Part shown: positions 13,900 to 24,600 of the stretch, piece by piece
Layout: each line of letters starts with the position of its first letter
How positions within the stretch are numbered: position 1 is the stretch's first letter
From: Lineus longissimus
Lineage: Eukaryota; Nemertea; Pilidiophora; Heteronemertea; Lineidae
Length of the DNA: 64,000 bases
Assembly (NCBI RefSeq): GCF_910592395.1
Contig: NC_088316.1
Span: 19,592,001-19,656,000 of the forward strand
Direction: 5' to 3'
Position numbers and translations under genes: made by a program
The notes under the pieces: model-generated
Databases searched by the model: none
What the model saw: only the letters and a program-made list of their open reading frames with translations
What the model was told of the DNA's origin: nothing

Positions 13900-14620
13900 T
13901 TTTAATTTCCCGCGTGTTGCAGTGATCGACGAAACAAACCATCCCCCCCCCACTCCCCTTATTTAGGGGGTAAATAGGCTTGTTCCCAAGTTTTAAAATC
14001 ACCCCCTAATGGAAGGAAACAGCATTTTTTTGTACCCCTATTTGCGGGCTTTTGTGAGGAAATTGACCCCCTATTTGAAGGAAGGATTTGATCTTACCCC
14101 CCTAATTGAAGGGAGTCTTGGATCCCTACCCCGAGGATTAAGGTGGGTCTGCACTTCTGGAGCAGCAAAGTTCACATCCCCATCAGGATCTTCATGGAAA
14201 TGCATAACGTGTTCCTGAACATCATCTCCTTGCTGCTGAGGATCCTCAGAAGACCCAGGGAAGGAAAACATGAGAAAATATACCCCTATTTTCAGTTTTT
14301 GAAGGGAAAATAGCAGTAATAACACCCCTATTTTATTGATTTTTCGGGGATTTTTCCCCGAAACAAGAGTGAAAATTAACCCTCTTTTCCCGAAAAATCG
14401 GGAACGCGCCTGCGGCCCCCTTGACTATGGAAGTGGGGGGGGGGGGGGGGGGGCGGGCAAACCATCAGGCCTTGTCTTTGAATAGGGGGCTTAAGTCAGT
14501 CCATGAAAGAAAGTACCCGGTTTAGGGGGGGGGGTAGGTTATCACAGGGTTTGTGAACTAACTTTAGATACATCACAACCAATATACTAGACAAACAAAA
14601 CGTATAAACTTTCTGATATG
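13900..14620. repeat. Low-complexity region with repeated CCCCTA/TAGGGGG motifs and a G-tract
   Basis: The stretch repeats short motifs such as ACCCCCTAATTGAAGG, CCCCTATTTG and TAGGGGG on both strands. It contains a pure G run near 14436-14452 and a second G run near 14525-14533. Pieces such as TTTCGGGGATTTTTCCCCGAAA are self-complementary. No gene was seen. It may be a decayed transposon, or an expanded simple sequence between the Maf promoter and the 75-bp minisatellite. Confidence 0.5.
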
Positions 14621-14639
14621 ACGACAGATCGAGTGGTGG

Positions 14640-15640
14640 CTTTGTCTCTTCCACACCAGTCCATGAGATATGATAGTGGTGATATTGTCTGCTCCAGTTG
14701 TCACCAGTCAAGATACCTACTGGTGATTGTTCCGAGACAGACTTGAGACGATATTAGTGACACTGGCTGTTCCAACCATACCTCAGACAGACTGGAGACG
14801 ACGACAGTGGTGATCGACATTGTCTCATTCGCTACCAGTCCATCCAGTGATTGTCCTAGGACAGTATTGAGGTGGTTGTGGTGACTTGGTCTGCTTCAAT
14901 TGTCTGTCTGTGTCCAGTATGTTCCTGAGACCGTCTAGAGACGACAGTGTTGATACTGTCTGCTCCAGTCCCAAGCTGCCCAGCCGCCTGGTGATTCAGT
15001 TGACATTCGTCAAATTGTCTGAATGTTCCAATCGCCTTCAGCCGTGATTGTCCCTGGAGACACTGGAGACGACAGTGGTGACATCGTCAGCTCCAGTCAT
15101 TCACTACCAGCAGTCTTCCTGGTGATTGTCCCTGGAGAGACTGGAGACGACGACAGTGGTGACTTTGTCTCATTCGCTACCAGTTCATCCAGTGATTGTC
15201 CTCGGACAGAATTGAGGTGACAGTGGTGACATTGTCTGCTCCTGTCATTCGCTACCAGTCCTCCTGTTGGTTGTACCTGGACAGACTGGAGACGACAGTG
15301 GTGACATTGTCTGCTCCTGTCTTTCGCTACCAGTCCTCCTGTTGGTTGTACCTGGACAGACTGGAGACGACAGTGGTGACATTGTCTGCTCCTGTCATTC
15401 GCTACCAGTTCTCCTGTTGGTTGTACCTGGACAGACTGGAGACGACAGTGGTGTCATTGTCTGCTCCTGTCATTCGCTACCAGTCTTCCTGTTAATTGAC
15501 ATTATTTCCTCCAATCATTCGCTACAAGTCTACCTGGTGATTGTCCTAGGTGAGACTGGAGACGACATTGTCCACAGGTGTCCAGTACCTGGTGTTGGTT
15601 TGCAGACTGACTACTGGAGATAACAGTTGTGACACTGTCC
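14640..15640. repeat. 75-bp tandem minisatellite
   Basis: The phrase CAGTCCTCCTGTTGGTTG recurs at 15256, 15331, 15406 (CAGTTCTCC) and 15481 (CAGTCTTCC), a period of exactly 75 bp. The core is ACTGGAGACGACAGTGGTGA followed by a TTGTCTGCTCC block. Copies are nearly identical in the centre (15240-15500) and decay outward to about 14640 and 15640, roughly 13 units in all. Because 75 is a multiple of three, long spurious ORFs run through it. It lies between the Maf promoter and the TUSC3 3' end. Confidence 0.85.
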
Positions 15641-15714
15641 CTGAACAGAACTTGCTTCAACAGCTTTGGAAATGAATCAACAGTGAAACAACAGGATCAC
15701 ATATAATCTACAAA

Positions 15715-16776
15715 ACAGTTTATTTACCCAGCCACGACTGGACATTATACGTACACATCATGAGTTTGGCATGACACTGCTGCACATATAAAATTTAGCA
15801 GGAAGGTAAAATGTTGAGAAGCTGGCCACGCAACTGTTCTCCATTCAAAATGGAAGGACCAGCATTCACCCCATCTTATCTAACACCAGGAAAATACAAA
15901 TTTTGTATGGACTCAACCTCTTCACATATTTTAGTAATGACATGGGTGTCTATTGACCTACACATAATGTTCATGTCAGATGGCTTGACTTGGAATGTAA
16001 AAACACCTCATTCAATACATGAACATCCTTTTCATCGTTTCGTTAAACTTTAGCTCACTTACATTATACATGTAGTTTGAAGCACACAAAAATTCTTGTT
16101 ACAAAACATTTGTAAATTTCTAGGCGTGCCTCTGGCACAAGCAAAAGAGACAAAACATCACACTTAGAAGAGAAAACTGAAATGACAAAAACCAACAAAC
16201 CATGAGAATCCTTATCATCAAAGAATAAGGACATTTTCGCAAGCATTTTATTTTTGTGATTTTTGTAAAAGCACTGTCAAACGTGAACTTAAAATGCATG
16301 TATTTGAACTAGTTTCAGCATCAAAAGTGATTCTTGGAGTACCACCAACTGAAAATGAGCGTACTGCCTGAATTGCAGCTTTGAGAACTTTTCACTGCTT
16401 AAAATAAACCATTTTTGATCTTTTTCCCCACATCCCAAGATTGTCCAATATTACGCATAGGCTTCTCACAAGACATGACATAAAAACCATTTTATCCAAG
16501 AACTATATCCGTTCAATGTGTGCTCTCAAGAACATGAACTGGTACGGTAAGCTTACATGTATAAACCAAACATGCATATTTGAAAACACCTCAGAACATA
16601 TTCATACGCTTTCATATGAACTTATAACTCTTAATAGCATTGTTTTTACACTTGGATGCCCTGGAAACAAAGTTATGCAATGTACAAAGACTTTGCCCAA
16701 GAGTTATTTGGAATCGTCAATTGGAAACCAATGCTACAAGAGTAAGAATGTTAATCTGTTTCAAAAGTTGTGTCGT
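15715..16776 (-). other. 3' untranslated region of the TUSC3/MAGT1 gene
   Basis: This AT-rich segment follows the TUSC3 stop codon on the minus strand. An AATAAA-type signal (plus-strand TTTATT near 15719-15724) is followed by the flank of the minisatellite. An open plus-strand frame at 16441-16788 has no coding character and spans the TUSC3 terminal exon, so I treat it as chance. Confidence 0.6.
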
Positions 16777-19744
16777 CTACTTGATTAGAAAGCTGAAATG
16801 AGAAGATGAAGACTAATGTTAGTAGGCTTGCATGGATGGAGAGTAGGCTTGCATGGATGGAGAGTAGGCTTGCATGGATGGAGAGTAGGCTTGCATGGGC
16901 GGAGAGTAGGCTTGCATGGGCGGAGAGTAGGCTTGCATGGATGGAGAGTAGGCTTGCATGGGTGGAGAGTAGGCTTGCATGGGTGGAGAGTAGGCTTGCA
17001 TGGATGGAGAGTAGGCTTGCATGGGTGGAGAGTAGGCTTGCATGGGTGGAGAGTAGGCTTGCATGGGTGGAGAGTAGGCTTGCATGGGTGGAGAGTTAGA
17101 CAAGGATCTGGTGAGTTCTGATGAGATTATCTACAAGCAAATGTGAGGATCTAAATTCTATATGTATCCTACTGTTCGCACCCAGGGGCCCCTCCGTAAA
17201 CTGTTTGTCCAGCAAGCTCCCATGTGTCACCCTGTTCCACAAGGTTGGGTGTATTTTCTAGATTTTTCACTGGCCCAACACCACAAACACGTTAGTCTGA
17301 CTTGCACCAGGTGATGGCTGTGACAAGCTACTGATTGTTACAGCAGCAATATCTAGAATGCTACAAGGTGGAGCCAGCAAAGGAAGCATTGTTGAATGTT
17401 GAAAGGAGATTGGTAAGGCAAGATATGATGAGGGTTGAGAGAAGGAAAGGTAATTTGATTGATTTACCTGTATGGGTAACCCTGGTACTTAGATCTGAAC
17501 ACGGATAGCAGAGCACTGAAGAAGAATGCCACCGCACCAAGGCCAATCAGGGCAACAACTGGAAAAGAAGTCAATACAGGGTTACTCTCCTCACATTTCT
17601 CTTTGTGGTTGAAGCTTTATGTAAATTGGGCAAGAGAGAACTTGAGGGCCATCAGTTTAAATCATGTTGAGAGAGACTCCTAACTCTTATGTGCTTCTTC
17701 AAAGCCAAGTGTATCTGTGTACAAGGCCAAGCAGGCTGAAATAGATGAATGTCAGTCATGCACCAGTAGTGCTGCCAGATCTTTTGACTCACTTCTCTTC
17801 TTGCCCATCTCTCCCTTGAGGTTGTTAGCTTCATTGAGTAAGATCATACCAATCACCACAGCAGCATCTGATCTGAGGTTAAGGAATCAACCCCATTCAT
17901 ATCTCACTTCTGGAATATTTTCACATCATGCCTTAGACAGCACTGCCACAGTTGAAAAACATAAGAAATCAACAGCAAAACCATCATAAAGAAGGCAGTT
18001 TTGAGGTACCAGAAACTGAGCAGATCATGATGTCGTTGCTACTTGTAACCAACCCATGATAACTTCAGTATCTTCACCTCATTTCATCAAACTATAAACG
18101 ATTCACTGAAAAGGATACTCAGGAAAATGACAATATATGTCTCAACTATAAACTGTCCTTGGCTGCTTCCGTGGATATAGTGCTGAAAACAATATTTGGC
18201 AAAGACGAATTGAAGTCTGTCAAAACGAAACAGATCAATGTCCTTAGCATTTTTATTTATACCAGATACATTAGCAATACTTTTAAAAACCTACCAACTC
18301 CCAAGAAGACCTACTGCCTAGATGACTTTAAAAGCTATAGTAAGCTCCTTCTTTCGAAGTGTAAAGAACTAAACTATACGGTCAACCAATAAGGAAGCTG
18401 ATTAAAAGACGCTTGTTCCAAAATGGCTCGTCAACGCCCAATCAAGTATAAATCAATCAACACACTCACCAGTTGCCCTGTTTGAGGATTTTTGTGCAAA
18501 AATGGCGCTCCTCGTATTTGATTCCACATTTGTCCCGACGTCATAGCCAGGATGATGCACTGAAACAAGACAACACAGCGATAAACAATAAACAACTTCA
18601 CCAGACTTGCTGTATCTTCATGAGCTTCAACAGCGGCAGACATCCTTCTATGTAAGCTACCTGAATGTGTCATAAGTTCCCACCTGAGTAACGCGAGTAC
18701 TTGACACTGCTTGTAACTCTGAACCTGGCTGTCCTGGAGGCACTGTATAAAGATTATTCTGCTAGCAATCTCTAGCATCATGTAAGGAATGATCAATGTG
18801 TGCAAGATAAATGCCACCTACCAATGCTCCGACACCCCATGATGTTTTGTTGTAGAGGAACTCCAGGTTATTCCTCTTGATGTAAAGGAGAGCACCAATA
18901 AGGGAAAAGAGGAGAGCCAGAGTCAGCGTACCAGAATAACTTGGAGGACGGAAAACTCGAATCTGAAACGGAGTACAAAATGATATCAAGAATACAATAA
19001 AGAGTGGGCTGTTTGACTGAGATCTGGCAAGTCCCTCCAGAAATGAAATGCCTTTTTTCTTTCTTCAGAAAAGTATATTACCTCATGAAACTTGGTTTAA
19101 GAACAATTCAATCTTAACAAATGATCTTTACCTGTATGTCTGTGCGTTCCCCGACCCATCTGGCGACTTGTTCTGCAGCAAATCCCACTCTATGGATGTC
19201 CATGGTATCAGCCTTCTTCGGCTTGCCTTTTGGAGGGAAGTGCATGAACACTGGTGCAGAGTTGATCTTCAACTGAAAGTGAGACAGTCACCAAGTTACA
19301 ACAAACTTCAAATGATTTTGCTACCCTCATTAACAAAACAACCCAGGCATTGCCAGGGTTTAAGACAAGTCAAAGTGTGATGCAGGAAGAGCATTCGAAC
19401 AGAAACTGCTCTATAAAACTTGCTTCTCTTTGCGTTAAAGCAGAGGCCATACTTACGCTCGAAAATACATCTGGTCCCTCATCATAATCTACCATGGCGA
19501 AGAACAGTTGATTGGAATATTGCTGGGAATACCTCCACGAGTTGGCAACAATTTGAAATTCTTCATTTGCTTGTCTGCACACAGCACATTGTCTCTGAGG
19601 TTGGAGAGCAGTCAGCATCAGAATGACATGATAATTTTTGGGCACTGATTTGACGTACTGGCGGAACTTGTCACCATTCATTTTGATCAGCGGACGCTTG
19701 CCACTCCAGTCCATTAACTGCTGAACTTTATCAGATAAGGCTTG
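16777..19744 (-). CDS. TUSC3: TUSC3/MAGT1 (OST3/OST6) oligosaccharyltransferase thioredoxin-like subunit (first exon not found)
   Basis: Subunit of the STT3B-type oligosaccharyltransferase in the ER membrane, an oxidoreductase that assists N-glycosylation; also proposed to support magnesium uptake. Minus-strand exons: 19457-19744, 19132-19272, 18822-18962, 18470-18559, 18119-18182, 17793-17867, 17468-17558 and a 16-nt coding terminal exon 16777-16792. All phases agree, giving 301 residues. The first exon seen has a luminal thioredoxin fold with the CAVC redox pair in [16 protein letters not shown], then [14 protein letters not shown]. Next come [23 protein letters not shown], and four hydrophobic segments with [13 protein letters not shown] and [13 protein letters not shown]. 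The end is [15 protein letters not shown], the ending known for one human TUSC3 form. The exon with the signal peptide must lie between 19745 and about 21100 but could not be identified. TUSC3 versus MAGT1 cannot be resolved in an invertebrate. Confidence 0.93.
16822..17094. repeat. 21-bp tandem minisatellite in the last TUSC3 intron
   Basis: Thirteen head-to-tail copies of a 21-bp unit, GTAGGCTTGCATGGNNGGAGA, vary only at two positions (AT, GC or GT). The array lies inside the last intron, about 30 bp upstream of the acceptor at 16793, so it occupies the probable branch-point region. As a multiple of three it leaves all frames on both strands open (RLAWMES-type peptides), but these are not credible proteins. 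Confidence 0.93.
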
Positions 19745-21139
19745 CTGAAATATAAATTTGGAAATATTACGTGTATTGATATATCATGACGAATCGCTAT
19801 CATGACATTGAATCATATTGGCATACAATTCATTCAGTCACATTGATACAGTCGTCGAATACAATCTCTTAATCTGTACTAGCATAATAGGCCTATTTAA
19901 TGACATGGTGTATGACCAACTCGGCCAATCCTCATCTCGGACCACTAACTCGAGTTGGTGGTCCGAGTTTGGTTCGGGCCGGGCCGGGTCGGGCCGTGTC
20001 GGCCTATATTCTACGACATGTATCAGGCCAACACGTACACAGCCATGATAATAACTTGCAAGATTTATGGGTTTATAGCTCGATATCTCAAAAAGTACAC
20101 CACCCAGGGTCGTGAAATTTGGCACGCTAATTCAGTAGATAATGACCTCTTTAGTTTGCTTGACAGCTTGCACGACAACTACCACCAAAAGGCAGCAGAT
20201 GCCGATATTTATGAGTGACCTCGCCGGCTTTCTCATCATGTCCACCATCTTGGAATTGTCAGCATGGAGCTCTTTGATTGGTCATAATCCCGGGTCCCAA
20301 ATTGGGCAGGGTCTATTCCACAGACCAAAGACTTTACAGACCTCGTTTTTTGGATCTCACTTTTTTATTAGTGGAGATTTTCATGAAATCTGAAGTGATA
20401 TTAGACCAAAAACGGTTTCCGCATATGCTCAGAACAAAATTTTTGAAAAAAATTAAATTTTAGTACCTTGATTTTGAAGAAATAAAAGTCTGTAATTCTC
20501 AGAATTCTAAATAAGAAAAAAGAGACCCAACTTCAAAGGCAAATTAAGGCATATCCTCCGGTTAGGCAATCACAATGTGAATTTTGATGTTGAGTACTTG
20601 ATTCCAGCCAGTAATGCACGGTGCCCGCTGATGGGCTCCCAAAATCTGCAGCACACCAAGTAGCATACTCACTACTCATACTAGGTCTTTATGCCCTTAA
20701 ATCGGAGGAGGCCCTAGGACAAACTTTAGACTAGAAGCATCTCCAACCACCTCAGCGTCTTTCCGCAGTCAAGTTATTAGTTACCATCATATGCCTTAGA
20801 GGGGGCAGATGGAACTGTTTAAACCAGAAGTCTTTCCAACAGCCACAAGTATCTCTTCAAAAACATCTCGGCAACACGTTCGACCCAAATAATCTGTCAG
20901 CTGGCTGACGAGTAGGTTGGGAATCATGTGTGTGATCAGTTCTCTCAAAGACACCCAAGACAAGGATTAAAATCTTGTGTTTAAATTTCCATGGAAATAC
21001 AGCTCGTTGAGAGTTGGGAGAGTACACATCTGGTCAGACAGAGTACGCATAGTGAAGGGGCATGGCACATCCAGCAAAGACTCGTCACACACTGACAGAG
21101 ACATTAAGGAAACAGACAGCAGACAAGCAAATAAATCAA
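19745..21139. other. Interval between TUSC3 and TTC6 with an interrupted minus-strand frame
   Basis: The first exon and promoter of TUSC3 should be here but no signal-peptide exon with a matching phase-0 donor was recognised. A near-perfect 32-bp palindrome (19936-19967) is followed by GGGCCGGGCCGGGTCGGGCC. On the minus strand one frame is open from 21164 to 20796 apart from a single TAA at 20967-20969, with protein-like composition (for example SLRELITHMIPNLLVSQL) but no recognised family. The remainder (20000-20780) looks like unique non-coding sequence. Confidence 0.4.
19936..19967. repeat. 32-bp palindrome centred on an XhoI-like CTCGAG
   Basis: CTCGGACCAC and GTGGTCCGAG form the arms around TAACTCGAGTTG. 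The 32 bp are self-complementary except at one base pair. It could form a cruciform or RNA hairpin, or be the remnant of a small inverted-repeat element. A GC-rich purine/pyrimidine block follows immediately. No function is assigned. Confidence 0.6.
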
Positions 21140-21675
21140 ACTTCTCTCTAAAGTTTATTCTCAATTCTATACAAAATACATTGTATCAATAAAAACAGCA
21201 ATCTGTACAAAATGCACAAATGATAATTATTGTTAACAAAATATTAAAATACGAAGACCTTGTTGATTAGGATAACATAGCATGCTCTGTATACATACAT
21301 GGATGTATGGTAAGCAAAGGTAAATGAACATAATATTATCTCTTCTTTGGATGGTCAACAATTAGCTTGGACGGATATATCACCCACAGAAGAAAAATAA
21401 ATTGAGGCCTGCTTTTCGGCCCATTATCACAGTACTGTATAAGTTGAAGTTGTCTATCACAGATCATATAGAAAGTACACGGGGTTCATTGAAACTTTAC
21501 AATCAAAGGGACGAATTCCATTTTTACGGGAGAAGTCCTTCCATTTCAACATAAAAGACCTTTTCTCAAAGTGACTGGTTAGTCCTTTACAAGCAATTTG
21601 TTCTTGTCGAGAGAATGTCTTCATCACCACCACTTCCTTTGGCATTTCCGAGGACGGAGTTGCTTTACCAAATGT
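21140..21675 (-). other. TTC6 3' untranslated region
   Basis: Non-coding sequence after the TTC6 stop codon at 21676-21678. A minus-strand AATAAA (plus-strand TTTATT at about 21155-21160) suggests cleavage near 21140. The boundary is inferred from this signal alone. Confidence 0.5.
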
Positions 21676-24600
21676 CTATCTCACAGCCACAGGTTGCGTG
21701 TGTTTGTCCCCAGAGAGTGGTAGTCCAGCTTTTTTCCGAATTCCTATTGTACTCTGTATTTCAATAGCTTTTTTGTAATCTCGGATTGCCGCATCCTTCC
21801 TGCCTAGCTTCCCACGTATGTCGGCTCTCCTCTTGTGGACAGCTGGGTCATCAGGTTGGAGAGACAGGGCTGGAAGAAGATACGACAACTCTTTTGATGA
21901 GCAAGAAGAGTAGTTATCTCTGACAACTTTTTTTATTCTAAAGATTTATTTGGCAGTTCTAATTTGACACTGTCTTCCGAGACAAACAATTTCCACAAGT
22001 TGCCTCAAGGGCCACTTCAATGAGAAACTGAAAAGGACACATTACACTCTCAAACAGACGGAAGCACAACCGGTGAAGGACGCACATCAATTTGACTACT
22101 AACCCATACCTACCTTTAGTATAGTCCTTTTCTGCTTTCTGCCATTCCTTGAGAGATGAATACAGGTTGCCTCTGTTGAAGTAGATATGGGCCGAGTTGG
22201 GACTCAACTTGGCTGCCTTCTCAAAATCATCAAGGGCACCTTTGGTGTCATGCAACAGTACCTACAGGGTAAAAATCAAACGTGTAATCAAATGATATCC
22301 TTATCTCAAAGTATTCGAGTCCAGTTGAGCAAGGAGGTCAAACCTTTTGAAAAAATTTGAAACCTCTGCACCTTTCCTTACAATTTTCACATGCAATACC
22401 ACTCAAATAAATACTAGGTGCAAAACAAACAAGCTTTAAAGGTGCAAAATTCTTCCAGTGAAATCTGTTCACCTACCCTGGTAATGGCCCGATTGAGGTA
22501 AGCGGATTCATCCATCTTGTTAAGCAATGATGCCTTGTCATAATAGGCCTTCGCTTGCTGGAACTGTCTCAACTTGAAGTACAAGTTAGCTACATTGTAG
22601 TAGGCAAGGCCATACTTTGGATCTGAGGCGACAGCTCGCTTATAGTCCTGCATGGCGTTGATGTGATCACCCATAAACTGATTGATGACTCCACGGTTGG
22701 TGTACAACTCGGCCGTCGGCTCTATCCTGAGGGCTGAGCAGATATCTTGATATGCTCCAGTCACGTTACCCATCTGGAGGTTGATGATAGCACGGCCTTC
22801 CAAGGCTGGTTTGAATCCTGAAAGACACAGTGAGTTACGCGGTTTTAACTTCTTTTCTTAAATTCAACTTGGAAAAACATTTCATTAAGAGTCAAGCTCA
22901 TTCTACATTGATAGAAAGAAATTTCATAATACACCAACAAATCAAATAATTTATCGTTTTTTGAGAAAGTTACACGAATTGCAAAATATAAATTGGTGCG
23001 AAAATGTGACGGTTTACAGTAAGGCACACTTACTTGGGTCTTGCTCAATAGCAATTGTAAACTGGTGCCATGCCTGCATGAACTTCCCATGCATCTGTAA
23101 GTTGTACGCCAAGTTGACCCTCGCTGACAGGTATGTTGGCTGCAAGACGAGGCAACGCTGATAGTCATAGCCAGCAAACATGCGCCCCATGTCGGTGCCA
23201 AAGTCCATAAAGACGTTGCCACGGCCGATGTACGCATCCAAGAAGAAGTGATCCAACTCCAGGGCCTTGGTGAACGAACGGACGGCTTCTTCCAACATGT
23301 TTAGTCTGAAAGGTAGTAAATGGAGTTCAATTCACAAGCAGGTATAAATCATGATTGTCCAACATCAAGGTCTTGAACCATTGTTAGGACTACCACGGTA
23401 CACAGTGGCAACGTCTGACGTCAACTTACTTATGATAGCAGAGCCCTAGCGTATGGTGAAGTTTGATGTCTCGCGGGTTAACACTTGATGCTGCGAGGAA
23501 ATCATAGAGGGCATTGTTGTAGTCACCACTCTCCAGGTAGAGTAAACCACGATTGATGAGGACCTTCAGTTTGAGGTAGTCACCAAGAAGTAACACGATT
23601 CCATAGTCCATCAACGCCTGGAAGGAAATGAGAGCTAGCATGTATCAGCTTGCAGAAGATGGACTGGCTATCTATTATCACATACTGCACACTCACTATT
23701 GTTGCATGCATAAAGCCAAAAGAAATGGTTTGCAATATCCTCATCACCTTCAAAACACCAAAACAGTAAGTTAGCTGAAGAGAGTGGCAACTCACTTATA
23801 ACTTAATTGGATCACTCCTGGGCTGGGCAAGGATGAGATCGAGTTATTTGACATATCATTCCAAACATTTCTACTAATGAATAGATTCATTATCATGTTG
23901 AGCGGAAGGCCATATTCTTCCACCGATTCATTTAAAACTCAAAGTAGTGTGCTACCTTTGTGTACTCCTTCATGTCATGGTAGCACACAGCCCGGTTGAA
24001 GTAGGCCAGGGCACAGGTGTTGTCGATGTTAGCAGCGGCAGACAGATCCTTGATAGCTAGCTCATACGCCTTGATATGATACTTCAGGGACCCTCTGGAA
24101 TGAAGTCGAGTATGAAAAATGAATATGCAGCCAAGATCATTTAAGGCCAGAAGTGTTCAGTGCTTAGAAATCATCATTGAACATTTGGAGGCACCATAAG
24201 CGTTGTCAGCTAACAGTAATATTCACAGGATGGTATTACAGTACAAGTTATCACAAATGCACAGCCATACCAAAGACACACAAATACAATACAATACATT
24301 CCCACAAAGGGGCAAGTCCTGTGGATCCAGGCTAACACAACATGTTCAGAGGATTCATACATTCATAGGGCCAATCCTGGCTCAATTACATCATGGGATT
24401 AACCACACAAAAGCAGAGGTAATACAACAAGCTTCACTGGTCATGTCAAGTATGGTCAGTTTCACAACAATAGTTGACAATGGTGGGGTAATACAGGGCA
24501 AGTGTGCACATACATTACCAATGCCACAATGGCCTTCTACTTCTGTTACTCGTAGCAGACCAGTGGCAGTGTGAATTCACACCTGTTATCTATGTAATCA

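Noticed and set aside
15023-15623. ORFs of 65-118 codons on the plus strand
   Set aside because: Artefacts of the 75-bp minisatellite; two frames are open at once and lack splice or start context.
16441-16788. 115-codon plus-strand ORF
   Set aside because: Lies antisense in the TUSC3 3' UTR and across its terminal exon, with AT-rich low-complexity codon use and no homology recognised.
16806-17121. Long repetitive ORFs in both strands (RLAWMES and similar)
   Set aside because: They are produced by a 21-bp tandem repeat whose length is a multiple of three; the array is intronic.
20967-21164. Signal-peptide-like minus-strand start that might be TUSC3 exon 1
   Set aside because: It begins with TTG rather than ATG, has no phase-0 donor, and lies at the TTC6 poly(A) signal.
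22845-23237. 130-codon minus-strand ORF
   Set aside because: A shifted frame over the TTC6 exon 23034-23305; the true frame of that exon gives TPRs.
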